A stretch of 64,000 bases of DNA, taken from the NCBI RefSeq assembly GCF_001898575.1, contig NZ_MKUD01000025.1, forward strand, positions 1,892 through 65,891, in the 5' to 3' direction. Origin of the DNA: Spirosoma sp. 48-14. GTDB lineage: Bacteria > Bacteroidota > Bacteroidia > Cytophagales > Spirosomataceae. Under the pieces are notes generated by a model. It was given only the letters and a program-made list of their open reading frames with translations, was not told the origin of the DNA and ran no database searches. Each line of letters begins with the position of its first letter. Positions within the stretch are counted from its first letter, which is position 1. The position numbers and the translations under genes were made by a program. Below are positions 9,589-18,964 of the stretch, one piece after another.

Positions 9589-10785
9589 ATGTTCCGCCCG
9601 GTTCTGCTCCTCTTTTTAGGTCCTTTGCTCTTCTTCGCTTGTAGCAGCGGACAAACGGCCTTACGGCACGGTCATTACGACCTGGCCGTCAAACGAGCCT
9701 CATATCGGCTTCAGCAAGGCCCCGGCCTGACGAAACGAGGGCATCGGCTGGCTGCTGATGTGATTAAACAGGCATTTGTTCGGGCCTATGAAGCGCATCA
9801 GACAGCCATCCGGAAGCTGTCGACAACAGGCGACACCGATTCGTTCCGCTGGGAAAAGGTCTACCGTGAATATGAGCAGCTTCAGTCCCTGACCGACAAT
9901 GCGCGTCGTGCCTACGATTCAACGTGTACGACCTGTTCCGACTGGCTGGCCTCCTACCCCGTTTCGTATCAGGACCGCCAGCAGGATACACGCCAACTGG
10001 CAGCCGCTGACCGCTACGATGTGGCCGAACAGGCGTTTATTTACCGGGAAGAGAATCGATTAGCGGCTAAAGATGCGTACCAGAATTACCTGAAAGCCAG
10101 CGACTGGGTACCTGATTATCGCCAGGCAAAGGCCAAAGCTGCCGAAGCCTTCGAGTTTGCGATTCTTCGGGTTGTTGTTGAGCCCCTCGGCCCCACGCGC
10201 GAACTGGACCGATCGGACAATCAGGAGTTACAAACCTTGATCTTGCGAAAGATTCGCCAGAATACCAGGCCGTCGACGTTCGTACAGCTGTATCCAATAG
10301 AGGGATCTATCGGTGAACCCATAGTGGGGGATGGTTTTCCAATCCATCAGGCGGTGCAGATGCAGGTAACCGATTATATGCCCTACCGCGAAGCTGTCAC
10401 CTCATCGTCGGCCACCGTGTATAGCAATCAGTCATATAAAGTGGGCGAGAAAAAAATCAACGACTCGACCAAAGTCGACATCATGCAGAAAGTCAGCGGC
10501 ACCTTAACAACCTACGTACGAACAATTACCACTGGCCTTACACTACAGATTCGGGCCATCGACACGCAGACGGGCAAGGTGATCTGGGATGACCCCATTA
10601 GCGAAAGTCAAAGCTGGCAAACGGAATGGCAGACGTTTACGGGCGACAACCGGGCACTGAATGGACAGTCATTGAAATCAGCGAGCCTCTTCGCCCCTTC
10701 CCGCTGGCAACTCTACAGCAACGTGCGCGACGAATTAGTGGACGATGTAGCCCGCCGATTACGCACTCATTACCAGCGCGATTGA
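9589..10785 (+). CDS. Outer-membrane lipoprotein of unknown function
   Basis: 398 residues. The lipobox LLFFAC followed by SS predicts a lipoprotein. The N-terminal 200 residues are helical and TPR-like (YDLAVKRASYRLQQG, YEQLQSLTDNARRAYD). The C-terminal half is mixed beta, with TLQIRAIDTQTGKVIWDD, reminiscent of periplasmic beta-sheet modules. I do not recognise a named family. It converges with the S41 protease gene, with stops 5 bp apart. Confidence 0.85.
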   Translation: MFRPVLLLFLGPLLFFACSSGQTALRHGHYDLAVKRASYRLQQGPGLTKRGHRLAADVIKQAFVRAYEAHQTAIRKLSTTGDTDSFRWEKVYREYEQLQSLTDNARRAYDSTCTTCSDWLASYPVSYQDRQQDTRQLAAADRYDVAEQAFIYREENRLAAKDAYQNYLKASDWVPDYRQAKAKAAEAFEFAILRVVVEPLGPTRELDRSDNQELQTLILRKIRQNTRPSTFVQLYPIEGSIGEPIVGDGFPIHQAVQMQVTDYMPYREAVTSSSATVYSNQSYKVGEKKINDSTKVDIMQKVSGTLTTYVRTITTGLTLQIRAIDTQTGKVIWDDPISESQSWQTEWQTFTGDNRALNGQSLKSASLFAPSRWQLYSNVRDELVDDVARRLRTHYQRD

Positions 10786-10790
10786 TACCA

Positions 10791-12227
10791 TCACTGTTCT
10801 TTCGTTAAGGTAGCAGTCTGAGTACGAATGTAGTTCAGCGTGTACTCCATAATCCGATCCTGCTGTGTAAGTATATCTTCAACCGTAGGTTCTACGAGGT
10901 GATCGGGAATTATCCCCCGATCGGTATGTGGATAGGCCGACACGTTAGCCATGTTGAAACCAAACATACCAATGCCCAGGTCAATTTTTGAATTCGGCAA
11001 CTGTGTAACGGCGAATAGCCCACTGCTGTTTACTTTATACCCTCCCCCGCTCTCCTGCCCAATAAATACAGCCCGCTTGTCGGCATGGATTCGGGCCGCT
11101 AATTCGGTAGTTACCGAGAAACTGTTCCCATTGAGCAGAACATACAGCTTTCCAGCGTAGGCATCCGCTTTGGGTTTCGTCGTTCGTAAGCCCCGATGGT
11201 GGGTAAATACGTAGCCATCACCCCGTTTCTTAACGACTATAAACCTGGCCATCCGGTAGAGTTTCGAGGACCAGGCCGGAAATGAGAATCGTTTCTTCTG
11301 GCGGACACTAATATGATCGTAGTAGCGAAACGGCTGGCTGGCCAGGTAACTGTAGAGTTCGACGCCCCACGACTCCTCTCCGCCCTCGTTATTGCGCAGG
11401 TCAAGCACCAGATGCTGCACCCCCTGCCGCTTGATTTCGCGAAACGACTCGCTTAAAAACTGCCGAAAGTCCTGTTCGTTTTTTTCGCTCCAGAATCGTT
11501 CGATGGTCATCACGGCTGTACGATTTTCCGACAGGGTTAGCCGAAAGGGTTTCTGGGCCTTGCTTTTGTGCTGTTCATGATACGCGTTAATGATCGACTC
11601 CGTAACGGGAGCCAGGGTTACGGTTTTCTGTTCCATTCCCACCCGATAAGCGACCTGAAACGTGTCGGGCGCACCGATAAATGTAGCGTAATAGCCTGAA
11701 AAGTATCGATTCAGATCTTCCAGTTTACCCCCAATGCGGTCACCGTCGGCAAACGTCATGTTTGGTAAAAGCGCTTCAATAATAGCCACCATTGGCTTTC
11801 CATTGATCGATATCACTTCCGCCCCGCTCGGAACCGACTCTGTACCATAATTTCCAACGACCCAGGCCTTATCACCCAGGAAATAGAGCTTGAGCGGAAA
11901 CAGCTTATCCGTTGCAAACGGGTAATGTTCATCCCGGCCCGACACAATCCATTTGATATGCCCATCGCGTAGCGCGACCAGCAACGGAACCATCGTCACG
12001 TAAAAAGCCTGTTGCGTCATGGGCCTGTTCAGTTGAGCAGCAGTGGCCGCAAACAGGGAATCGAAACGAGGCTTTGACGTGTAGCGATACATTTCGGGAT
12101 GCGCTTCGGACAGTGCCGTTCGGAAACGGGCAAAATCCGCCTGGAGCTGGTCGGGACTAAGCAATTGCGCCAGCACGGGTAAGCGCATCAAGACGATAAA
12201 TAGGCTGAAGAGAAGGATTCGGTTCAT
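10791..12227 (-). CDS. S41-family (C-terminal processing-like) serine peptidase
   Basis: 478 residues with a signal peptide (MNRILLFSLFIVLMRLPVLA). A PDZ-like stretch (PSGAEVISINGKPMVAII) near residue 130 precedes the S41 core: VLDLRNNEGGEES, then the nucleophile Ser in LLNGNSFSVTTELAARI and GQESGGGYKV. The family cleaves unstructured C-termini in the periplasm. Substrate unknown. A LytTR/LytS pair follows upstream but is probably a separate unit. Confidence 0.9.
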   Translation of the reverse strand: MNRILLFSLFIVLMRLPVLAQLLSPDQLQADFARFRTALSEAHPEMYRYTSKPRFDSLFAATAAQLNRPMTQQAFYVTMVPLLVALRDGHIKWIVSGRDEHYPFATDKLFPLKLYFLGDKAWVVGNYGTESVPSGAEVISINGKPMVAIIEALLPNMTFADGDRIGGKLEDLNRYFSGYYATFIGAPDTFQVAYRVGMEQKTVTLAPVTESIINAYHEQHKSKAQKPFRLTLSENRTAVMTIERFWSEKNEQDFRQFLSESFREIKRQGVQHLVLDLRNNEGGEESWGVELYSYLASQPFRYYDHISVRQKKRFSFPAWSSKLYRMARFIVVKKRGDGYVFTHHRGLRTTKPKADAYAGKLYVLLNGNSFSVTTELAARIHADKRAVFIGQESGGGYKVNSSGLFAVTQLPNSKIDLGIGMFGFNMANVSAYPHTDRGIIPDHLVEPTVEDILTQQDRIMEYTLNYIRTQTATLTKEQ

Positions 12228-12328
12228 GAGTAGTTGTGTTTAATGATGGCGCAAAGCTGGCCGAAAACCGTCTCTCCGAAAAGGAAGCCACTACCGAAAA
12301 GCCTATTTTGCAGACCGAATCGTCGGTT

Positions 12329-13162
12329 TCATTCACCCAACCACCGCTTCAATTCTCCGGCCTTATCCCGACTGACCACAACCTCATCCTCGTAGGCAGG
12401 CAACAGGCTCACTTTGAGCTTTCCGTTGAAATACAGATGTACTTTATCAACCGCGTCTAGGGCGGCTATCACCTGCCGATTGAGCCTAAAAAATTGCTCC
12501 GGATCGAGCATCTGGGCCAGTTCGTCGATGGTGTAATCAACGAGCCATTCCTGACTGTCGTGGGTTTTCAGAAACGACAGCTTATTCCGGCTAAAGAAGT
12601 AAGCAATCTCATTGACACGGACAGAAAACAGTCGCTGCCCCTGTTTAATCAGGAAGCGATCCCGGAAAGATATGGGCTGTGAGCGAGGAGCCGTATTGCC
12701 CCACATAGTTGGCGTTTCGACAGCCTGTCTGAACTGTTGAAGTAGATTGACCAGGGACGTTTCCAGCCCAGAATCACTACCCGGCTCAGCAGATAAACTC
12801 AACGCCTGCCGTAATCCCTGAAGCTTGGTCAGCGCCTGCCGAAGCTCCTCCTCTTTAATCGGTTTGAGCAGATAATCGATACTATTGAGCTTGAAGGCTT
12901 TAATGGCATATTCATCATAAGCCGTCGTAAAAATGACCGGGCTGGTTATGGCTACCTGATTGAGTATCTCGAAACTCTGCCCGTCGGCGAGTTCAATATC
13001 CATAAAAATCAGGTCGGGCGGTGGGTTGGTACCTAACCACGCTACCGATTCATCCACACTTCCGGTTATACCCACCACGCACAAGGCAGCGTCAATTTCG
13101 AGCAGTAGCCGCTGAAGTTTTCGGGCCGTTGGCTCTTCGTCTTCAATGATGAGTATAGTCAT
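12329..13162 (-). CDS. LytTR-family response regulator
   Basis: 277 residues. The receiver domain (MTILIIEDEEPTARKLQ; phospho-Asp in LIFMDIELADGQ; Lys in YLLKPIKEEEL) is joined to a LytTR DNA-binding domain (RFLIKQGQRLFSVRVNEIAYF, LDPEQFFRLNRQVIAALDAV). It overlaps the partner kinase by 20 bp and so is translationally coupled. In Bacteroidota such pairs usually control one or a few transport or envelope genes. The target is not evident here. Confidence 0.95.
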   Translation of the reverse strand: MTILIIEDEEPTARKLQRLLLEIDAALCVVGITGSVDESVAWLGTNPPPDLIFMDIELADGQSFEILNQVAITSPVIFTTAYDEYAIKAFKLNSIDYLLKPIKEEELRQALTKLQGLRQALSLSAEPGSDSGLETSLVNLLQQFRQAVETPTMWGNTAPRSQPISFRDRFLIKQGQRLFSVRVNEIAYFFSRNKLSFLKTHDSQEWLVDYTIDELAQMLDPEQFFRLNRQVIAALDAVDKVHLYFNGKLKVSLLPAYEDEVVVSRDKAGELKRWLGE

Positions 13163-14189
13163 GGCGTGTTTCCTGAATAAGTGGAACAGTGACCTGAAAA
13201 CAATCGTCGGATTGGCTGATCACCACATCCGGTTGCCCCAGCAGTTGGTATTTCGTGATTATATTGGAAAGGCCTGTCCGGTTCGACGGAACCATATTCT
13301 GTTTTCGACGAACGGTGTTTTTAACAATGAGCAGACCCCGCTCGTCGGTATAAATCTGAATCAGCAACGGTTTGGTTGGCAACGCGACGTTATGCTTCAC
13401 TGCATTTTCGACCAATAACTGCAACGTCAGGGGTGGGATAAGCAAGGTGTTGAATCGGTCTTCGATGCTCACAGTCAGTTCAACACTACGACCGAAACGC
13501 ATTTGCAGCAGATTAAAATAAGCCCGGATAAACTGAAGCTCGGTGGCTAGTGTGGTGAGTAGTTGGTCGTTCGTTTGTAATACATACCGATACACCGAAG
13601 CCAGCTCTTCGATAAACCGCTCGGCCTGCTTCGGGTTTTCGACCACCAGCGAGGAGAGCGTGCTCAGGCTATTGAACAGAAAATGCGGATTGATCTGGGC
13701 TTTCAACGAATCGAGCTGGCTCTGGAGCGCTTCTTTCTTCAGTTGCTCGGCTTCGTAATAGGTCACCCACCATTGCCGATACAAATAACGGGCTTCGTAA
13801 ATGGTAGCCAGGGGTACAACAAACAGCAACGGAATCAGGGTGTTGACCCAATAAGCCCGATCCGACATGGGATAACCCCAGAACTGGGTTCTGTCGTAAA
13901 CGTAGACAAGCGCGAGTCGCTGAATGATCATGGTCACCACAAACCAACTCACCTGTACGGCAATACGTGATGTTGTCTGATTCAGCCGGGGGTATCGGCC
14001 ACGAGCCAGTAGAATCCCCAGTCGGGCAACTTCCCACACCAGCACACATTCGACCAGGCTCACCCCCAACGCTAGTCCGCGACTAATGTGCCGGGCATCG
14101 TTGTCGGGCTGAAAAAAGATAAAGTTCGAGACGATTGAAATGAGTGGTACGCCGACCAGACGCAACCACCGATCGTTCAGTTTTTCCAT
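13143..14189 (-). CDS. LytS/YehU-type sensor histidine kinase
   Basis: 348 residues. Four hydrophobic helices occupy the first 150 residues, then the His_kinase motif AQINPHFLFNSLSTLSSLV (phospho-His in NPHFLFN), then a degenerate HATPase domain (PPLTLQLLVENAVKHNV). There is no periplasmic sensor domain, so the signal is probably sensed in the membrane. It forms an operon with the LytTR regulator. Confidence 0.93.
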   Translation of the reverse strand: MEKLNDRWLRLVGVPLISIVSNFIFFQPDNDARHISRGLALGVSLVECVLVWEVARLGILLARGRYPRLNQTTSRIAVQVSWFVVTMIIQRLALVYVYDRTQFWGYPMSDRAYWVNTLIPLLFVVPLATIYEARYLYRQWWVTYYEAEQLKKEALQSQLDSLKAQINPHFLFNSLSTLSSLVVENPKQAERFIEELASVYRYVLQTNDQLLTTLATELQFIRAYFNLLQMRFGRSVELTVSIEDRFNTLLIPPLTLQLLVENAVKHNVALPTKPLLIQIYTDERGLLIVKNTVRRKQNMVPSNRTGLSNIITKYQLLGQPDVVISQSDDCFQVTVPLIQETRHDYTHH

Positions 14190-14347
14190 TGCCCGTAAAT
14201 ATCTTTCAACAGACTTTACGGAGAAAGCAAACGCGGCTGAACTGTTGAGAAATGCATCCAGACCGTCGTTTTTTTACGCTTCAACCAACCTCCAGGCCGT
14301 ATCTTTGTCTACTGAACTGTTCGCTGATTTATCCACGTCAACCGGCT

Positions 14348-14974
14348 ATGCAATCGCTCGATTCCGCTATCCTTGCCCACCTTTCTCTGGACCCCACCAT
14401 GGCCCGGCTAATTGCCGAAACGCCCAATCCCAAAGTTTTCAATGATTATGCCGACGATGTGTATCTGGCCCTGCTTGAAAGCATCGTGTCACAGCAGATT
14501 TCGGTAAAAGCCGCCGATGCTATTTTTGCGCGGTTCCGTGCCCTTTTTCCAGATAATTACCCGCAGGCCGATTGGCTGCTTCAGAAAACAACGGAGGAAT
14601 TACGGAGTGCCGGGTTATCGGCTCAGAAAATAAAGTACCTGCAAAGCGTGGCCGAATTTTCGCTGGTCCATTCGCTGTCCCGAACGCATCTGGACACCAT
14701 GACCGATGAAGAGATTGTCCAATATTTAGTACCGATCAAGGGTGTCGGACGATGGACGGTAGAGATGCTGCTGATGTTTGTGCTGGATCGACCCGATGTG
14801 TTTCCGATCGATGACCTGGTGATTCGGCAGCGGATGCTTCTGGCCTACCCCGAACAAACACAGGGCCTTACAGGCCGGGCTCTTTACAAGGTACTGCACG
14901 AAATTGCGGACTCCTGGCGCCCCTACCGCACCACGGCGAGCCGGTATTTGTGGCGCTGGAAACCCACTTTATAG
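14348..14974 (+). CDS. DNA-3-methyladenine glycosylase (AlkA-like, HhH-GPD)
   Basis: 208 residues from the ATG at 14348 (MQSLDSAILAHL). The helix-hairpin-helix PIKGVGRWTVEMLLMF is followed by the catalytic Asp region VFPIDDLVIRQRM, as in AlkA-type glycosylases that excise 3-methyladenine and other alkylated bases. It is shorter than E. coli AlkA because the N-terminal TBP-like domain is missing, which is the usual compact form. An upstream in-frame ATG at 14252 would add residues unlike the family. Confidence 0.9.
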   Translation: MQSLDSAILAHLSLDPTMARLIAETPNPKVFNDYADDVYLALLESIVSQQISVKAADAIFARFRALFPDNYPQADWLLQKTTEELRSAGLSAQKIKYLQSVAEFSLVHSLSRTHLDTMTDEEIVQYLVPIKGVGRWTVEMLLMFVLDRPDVFPIDDLVIRQRMLLAYPEQTQGLTGRALYKVLHEIADSWRPYRTTASRYLWRWKPTL

Positions 14975-15043
14975 AACACGGATTCGTAAGAGGATTAAAA
15001 TCTGTGCAAATCATAATCATCTTACGAATCCGTGTTCTATAAA
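14968..15043. terminator. Long palindrome between convergent genes
   Basis: Perfect 23-bp arms (14968-14990 and 15021-15043) enclose a 30-base AT-rich loop. It begins at the stop codon of the glycosylase gene and ends shortly before the stop of the next, convergent gene, so a bidirectional transcription stop is the simplest role. The arms are longer than normal terminators, so it may also be a dispersed palindromic repeat. Confidence 0.6.
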
Positions 15044-15059
15044 ATCTAGCTTGATTTTA

Positions 15060-15440
15060 CTATTTCACTCGCAACGCGGTTGAATCGAACATGCCCATGA
15101 GGGAGCCTTTCAGGTGATCATCGTCCACTTTATCGAGGTTCACGTTTATATCCATTCCCTGCGCTACGAAGTAGAGGGTCAGTTTATTGGCTTCCTCTTC
15201 AATTTTGGTAATGGGGATCGCTTCGGGGCGTTTGCCGGTTGGGTCTTTTAGTTCGCCGGTCAGTTTACCATCTTTCCTAACGAGTTCGGTTACCAGTTTA
15301 GCATCGCCATCGGGTGTACCAAACACCGTAATTTCCCATTTACCCGCAAAGAAATCAGTGGGTGGCGTGGCTTGTGAAAAGCCCTTCACAGAAACAAACA
15401 GGAAGCAAAGAAACAGGATTGTGCTTACTTTTTTCATCAT
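15060..15440 (-). CDS. Small secreted lipocalin-like protein
   Basis: 126 residues with a signal peptide (KKVSTILFLCFLFVSVKGFSQA). The mature part, GKWEITVFGTPDGDAKLVTEL to LYFVAQGMDINVNLDKVDDDHLKGSLMG, has the short alternating strands of a lipocalin/'GKW' barrel. It lies 33 bp after the ThuA-dehydrogenase fusion on the same strand, so the two may be co-transcribed. Ligand unknown. Confidence 0.8.
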   Translation of the reverse strand: MMKKVSTILFLCFLFVSVKGFSQATPPTDFFAGKWEITVFGTPDGDAKLVTELVRKDGKLTGELKDPTGKRPEAIPITKIEEEANKLTLYFVAQGMDINVNLDKVDDDHLKGSLMGMFDSTALRVK

Positions 15441-15473
15441 TAAACTTGATTAGATATGAAACGGATTTAGGAT

Positions 15474-18400
15474 TTATTGCGCACTCGAATTCAGAACGGC
15501 TTCGGCCCCCATCACGACCATGAGCGTACCCGCAGCTTTCGCCGGATTGACAAACACCAGATATACATCATGGGGCTTGCTGTCGGCAGGGGCTGGTATC
15601 TTGACGGGAATGGTTAGCTGACTAGGTTTGAAATCCAATTTTTCGGATGGCTCCAGCATGGCCGACTCCCCAATCAACTTACCCGTCGGGCTATCGAGGT
15701 GTAGTTCAACTTTACCACCTACTGCATTTAATTGTGGTTTCGGTGCCATGGCCATAACCCGAAATTCCGATACACCCGCCAGATCGACCTGTTTGATGCC
15801 CATATACGCGCCCGATTTGGCTGGAATCGCGAGGTTATTACCCCCGTACGACATTTTGTTGACATTATCATAGGTGTCGAACCCGTGGGCATCCATCATG
15901 GCATTGCGCAGCATAAACGTCTGTTCCGAACGCAGCGATGGCAGTCCTTTAGCCCCCTTATCTTCGTAAGATGCCCGAACAATATACACGCCTTTGCCTT
16001 TGTCTCCTGCCGGAATTTTCGCCGTGTAGTTTCCTTTGGCGGGTAATGCATTGGTAGCAGACTCGCTCGACAGACTTAGCACATACTTGACCATTTCAGA
16101 GGCATCAGCCGCAGCGAGTTGTGGGTGTGCCGACATGGGCGTTTCACCCCATACACCCGCTCCACCGGCAATCACTTTTTTTGTCAGCCGCTCCAGCGCC
16201 GAGTTATCACCTTTGTACTTTTTCGCTACGTCAGCATAAGCCGGTCCAATCGACTTCTTGTTGATACTATGACAAGCCTTACAATCGCTGCCTTCGATGA
16301 GTTTTTTCCCCGTCGCCAGCAAGGCACCCGCATCGGCCGAACGGTGTCCCTGTGCAATGGCTACCTTGTCGAACCCTTCGGGCAGGTAATCGATGTTGAC
16401 GGCTACCTGCTCAGGATCAATGCCTTTTCCTAATGTGCCATCTTCTTTGTCGCTCACCTTCACATCGTAAGCAAAGGGTTTATTAGGCACAAAGAACGAC
16501 TTGTTGGCCCCCGGCATATCCAGACTCAGTACGGGAGCTTCGTTCCCGACAGTAATATCCATCGACTGCGTAGCAACTCCGCCTTTGCCATCGTTAACCG
16601 TCAGGGTAGCTTTATAGACACCAGGTTTCGCCAAGGTCAGGTTCGCATCAGGCGTATTGACCACTTTGCTGAAGCCATTCTTCGACGCCACTTTCCAGGT
16701 GTAGGTCAATGCATCACCGTCAGCATCTTCCGTTCCTTTCGCGTTCAGTTTTAGGGCCAGTGGTGCCGATCCGCCCATTTTGTTAGCGGCCATCTGCAAC
16801 TGGGGTTTGCGGTTACCCCCGTTGTATTCAATCCGAATAAGCCGGGCGTCGTCGTTGGCACTAAACCAGCCTGAACCGTACTCGAGCATATAGAGGTCCC
16901 CGTTATCGGCAAATTCCATGTCCATCGGGTTGCTGAATTTGTAGCTGGGCATAAACCGCTCCATCGACACATAATTACCATCCTTATCCATCGTGACGGC
17001 CATAATCCAGCCCCGCATCCAGTCGTAGGTAATCAGCTTCTGGTCATAATAGGCAGGAAAGGCGTGGGGAGCGTTTTGGAAATCGTCGCGGTAAAAAACA
17101 GGCCCGGCCATTGCATTCCGGCCACCAGCACCCACCAGCGGAAACTCCGGCGAGGCATCGTACGGATACCAGATAAACGCTTTCTGCGCGGGAGGCAGCA
17201 CCTTTAAGCCGGTGTTATTGGGCGAGTTATTGGTTGGGGCGTTAACGTCCCATTTTTCACCCGATGTATTCGTCGCAAAATCAAATTTGTTGTAGGCTTT
17301 ATTGTCGCCGACAAAATGCGGCCAGCCGAAGTTACCGGCTTTACGTGCCTGACCTACCTCATCGTGCCCGGCAGGTCCCCGGTTCGGATCGGGTTTGGCG
17401 GCATCAGGACCCACTTCACCCCAGTATACATAGCCCGTTTTTTGGTCAACCGAAATCCGGAAAGGGTTGCGGTGGCCCATCGTGTAAATTTCGGGGCGAG
17501 TTTGGGCTGCGCCTTTCGGAAACAGGTTTCCATCAGGAATGGTGTAGGTTCCATTAGCTTCTGGATGGATACGGATGATTTTACCCCGCAGATCATTTGT
17601 ATTGGCCGATGATTTTTGAGCGTCCCAGGGGCCACGTCCTTCGCGTTCATCACTCGGGCTGTATCCGTTCGATGCGTGTGGATTCGTATTATCGCCTGTC
17701 GACAGATACAGGTTTCCGGCTTTATCCCAGGCAATCGAGCCGCCCGTATGGCAGCACTCTTCGCGTTGGGTGGGCACGTCGAGAAGTACTTTTTTAGAGG
17801 TCATGTCCAGTTCATCCCCTTTCAGGTCAAAACGAGCCAGTACGTTCTTCGATTCTTCGGGAACCGAGTAATACAGGTAAATCCAGTGATTCTGCGCGAA
17901 ATTGGGGTCTTTATTCAAGCCCAGGAGGCCATCTTCCCCCATCGACTCCTTCCCTTCCTTGCTGACGTATTTGATACTGACCGGAATTTTGGCAATTGTT
18001 TTCAGCTCTTTGGTCTTGGTGTTATACAAACGCACCTCGCCTTTGCGCTGGATGAACAGAATCCGACCGTCGCCCAGTACGCTCAGTTCCATGGGCTCGT
18101 CGAGTTTTTCGGCCAGAATCACCTTCGAAAAACGGTTCTCTTCCGGGCGTGCTTTCGCAAAATTCAGGGGTTTCGGAGTATCGCCACCCGCTGTGTACTG
18201 AATGCCCGACCAGAGGTGATTCAGGAATAGCGGCTCCGAAAACGTCTCGTCGGTATGCCCCATCGCTGTATAGAAAGCGCGGCCACCGTCGAACTCCTGG
18301 TACCAGCTCATGGGGTGGTTATCGCCATTTTTACCGCCCTGGTAGGTTTTTTCGTCGATTTTAAGCACGACGTTGATTTTGGGCGAGATGTTTTTGAAGC

Positions 18401-18926
18401 TGTAGAACTCATCCGTCCGCTCAAATTCATCCGGCATCCCTTTAGTAGCCCAGTGGTTTTTCAGCGCGACAATAAACTTCCCTTTCTGCACATTATTGGG
18501 CATGGGGTGATCCAGAAAATACGCTCCTGCCAGACTCCCGTACCAAGGCCATTCATACTCCGTATCGGTGGCCGCGTGAATACCTACATAGCCGCCCCCC
18601 GCCTGAATATACCGTTCGAAAGCACTTTGCTGCTCGTTGTTGAGCACATCGCCAGTCGTATTCAGAAACACGACCGTATTGTATTTTTTCAGATTGGCTT
18701 CATTGAATTGCGACGCATCTTCTGTAAAACTGACACCGAAACCTTTTTCTCCGGCCATTTTTGCCAGGGCTTTTTTGCCCGCTTCGATAGACTGGTGCCG
18801 AAAAGCCGCCGTCTTGCTAAAGACGAGCAGGTTGAGTTTGGGCGCTTGTGCCCATAGATGGCTTGTACATACCAGCATAAACGCCTGTACAAAAACCAGC
18901 CTGGCCATGCTAACTAGCTGTTTCAT
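15474..18926 (-). CDS. Secreted ThuA / PQQ-type sugar dehydrogenase / PKD / cytochrome c / CBM fusion
   Basis: 1150 residues with a signal peptide. Order: ThuA (about 30-250; LLVFSKTAAFRHQSIEAGKK, GIHAATDTEYEWPWYG), then a glucose/sorbosone-dehydrogenase propeller (about 270-720; GRILFIQRKGEVRLY, CCHTGGSIAWDKAGNLYLST). A PKD domain follows (about 740-810), then a class I cytochrome c (about 880-960; heme motif CKACH, distal Met in TPMSAHP). The C-terminal beta domain (about 1000-1140; YDNVNKMSYGGNNLA) is like CBM6. It is probably a periplasmic or surface sugar oxidase passing electrons to its own heme. A second ThuA gene lies upstream on the same strand. Such multidomain proteins are frequent in Cytophagales. 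Confidence 0.9.
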   Translation of the reverse strand: MKQLVSMARLVFVQAFMLVCTSHLWAQAPKLNLLVFSKTAAFRHQSIEAGKKALAKMAGEKGFGVSFTEDASQFNEANLKKYNTVVFLNTTGDVLNNEQQSAFERYIQAGGGYVGIHAATDTEYEWPWYGSLAGAYFLDHPMPNNVQKGKFIVALKNHWATKGMPDEFERTDEFYSFKNISPKINVVLKIDEKTYQGGKNGDNHPMSWYQEFDGGRAFYTAMGHTDETFSEPLFLNHLWSGIQYTAGGDTPKPLNFAKARPEENRFSKVILAEKLDEPMELSVLGDGRILFIQRKGEVRLYNTKTKELKTIAKIPVSIKYVSKEGKESMGEDGLLGLNKDPNFAQNHWIYLYYSVPEESKNVLARFDLKGDELDMTSKKVLLDVPTQREECCHTGGSIAWDKAGNLYLSTGDNTNPHASNGYSPSDEREGRGPWDAQKSSANTNDLRGKIIRIHPEANGTYTIPDGNLFPKGAAQTRPEIYTMGHRNPFRISVDQKTGYVYWGEVGPDAAKPDPNRGPAGHDEVGQARKAGNFGWPHFVGDNKAYNKFDFATNTSGEKWDVNAPTNNSPNNTGLKVLPPAQKAFIWYPYDASPEFPLVGAGGRNAMAGPVFYRDDFQNAPHAFPAYYDQKLITYDWMRGWIMAVTMDKDGNYVSMERFMPSYKFSNPMDMEFADNGDLYMLEYGSGWFSANDDARLIRIEYNGGNRKPQLQMAANKMGGSAPLALKLNAKGTEDADGDALTYTWKVASKNGFSKVVNTPDANLTLAKPGVYKATLTVNDGKGGVATQSMDITVGNEAPVLSLDMPGANKSFFVPNKPFAYDVKVSDKEDGTLGKGIDPEQVAVNIDYLPEGFDKVAIAQGHRSADAGALLATGKKLIEGSDCKACHSINKKSIGPAYADVAKKYKGDNSALERLTKKVIAGGAGVWGETPMSAHPQLAAADASEMVKYVLSLSSESATNALPAKGNYTAKIPAGDKGKGVYIVRASYEDKGAKGLPSLRSEQTFMLRNAMMDAHGFDTYDNVNKMSYGGNNLAIPAKSGAYMGIKQVDLAGVSEFRVMAMAPKPQLNAVGGKVELHLDSPTGKLIGESAMLEPSEKLDFKPSQLTIPVKIPAPADSKPHDVYLVFVNPAKAAGTLMVVMGAEAVLNSSAQ

Positions 18927-18964
18927 AAAGTATTGAAGTTAAAATCACAGAATAATCAAACGAG

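Noticed and set aside
17616-18857. Two plus-strand open frames of about 200 codons
   Set aside because: Shadows of the ThuA-dehydrogenase fusion, whose domains are unmistakable on the other strand.
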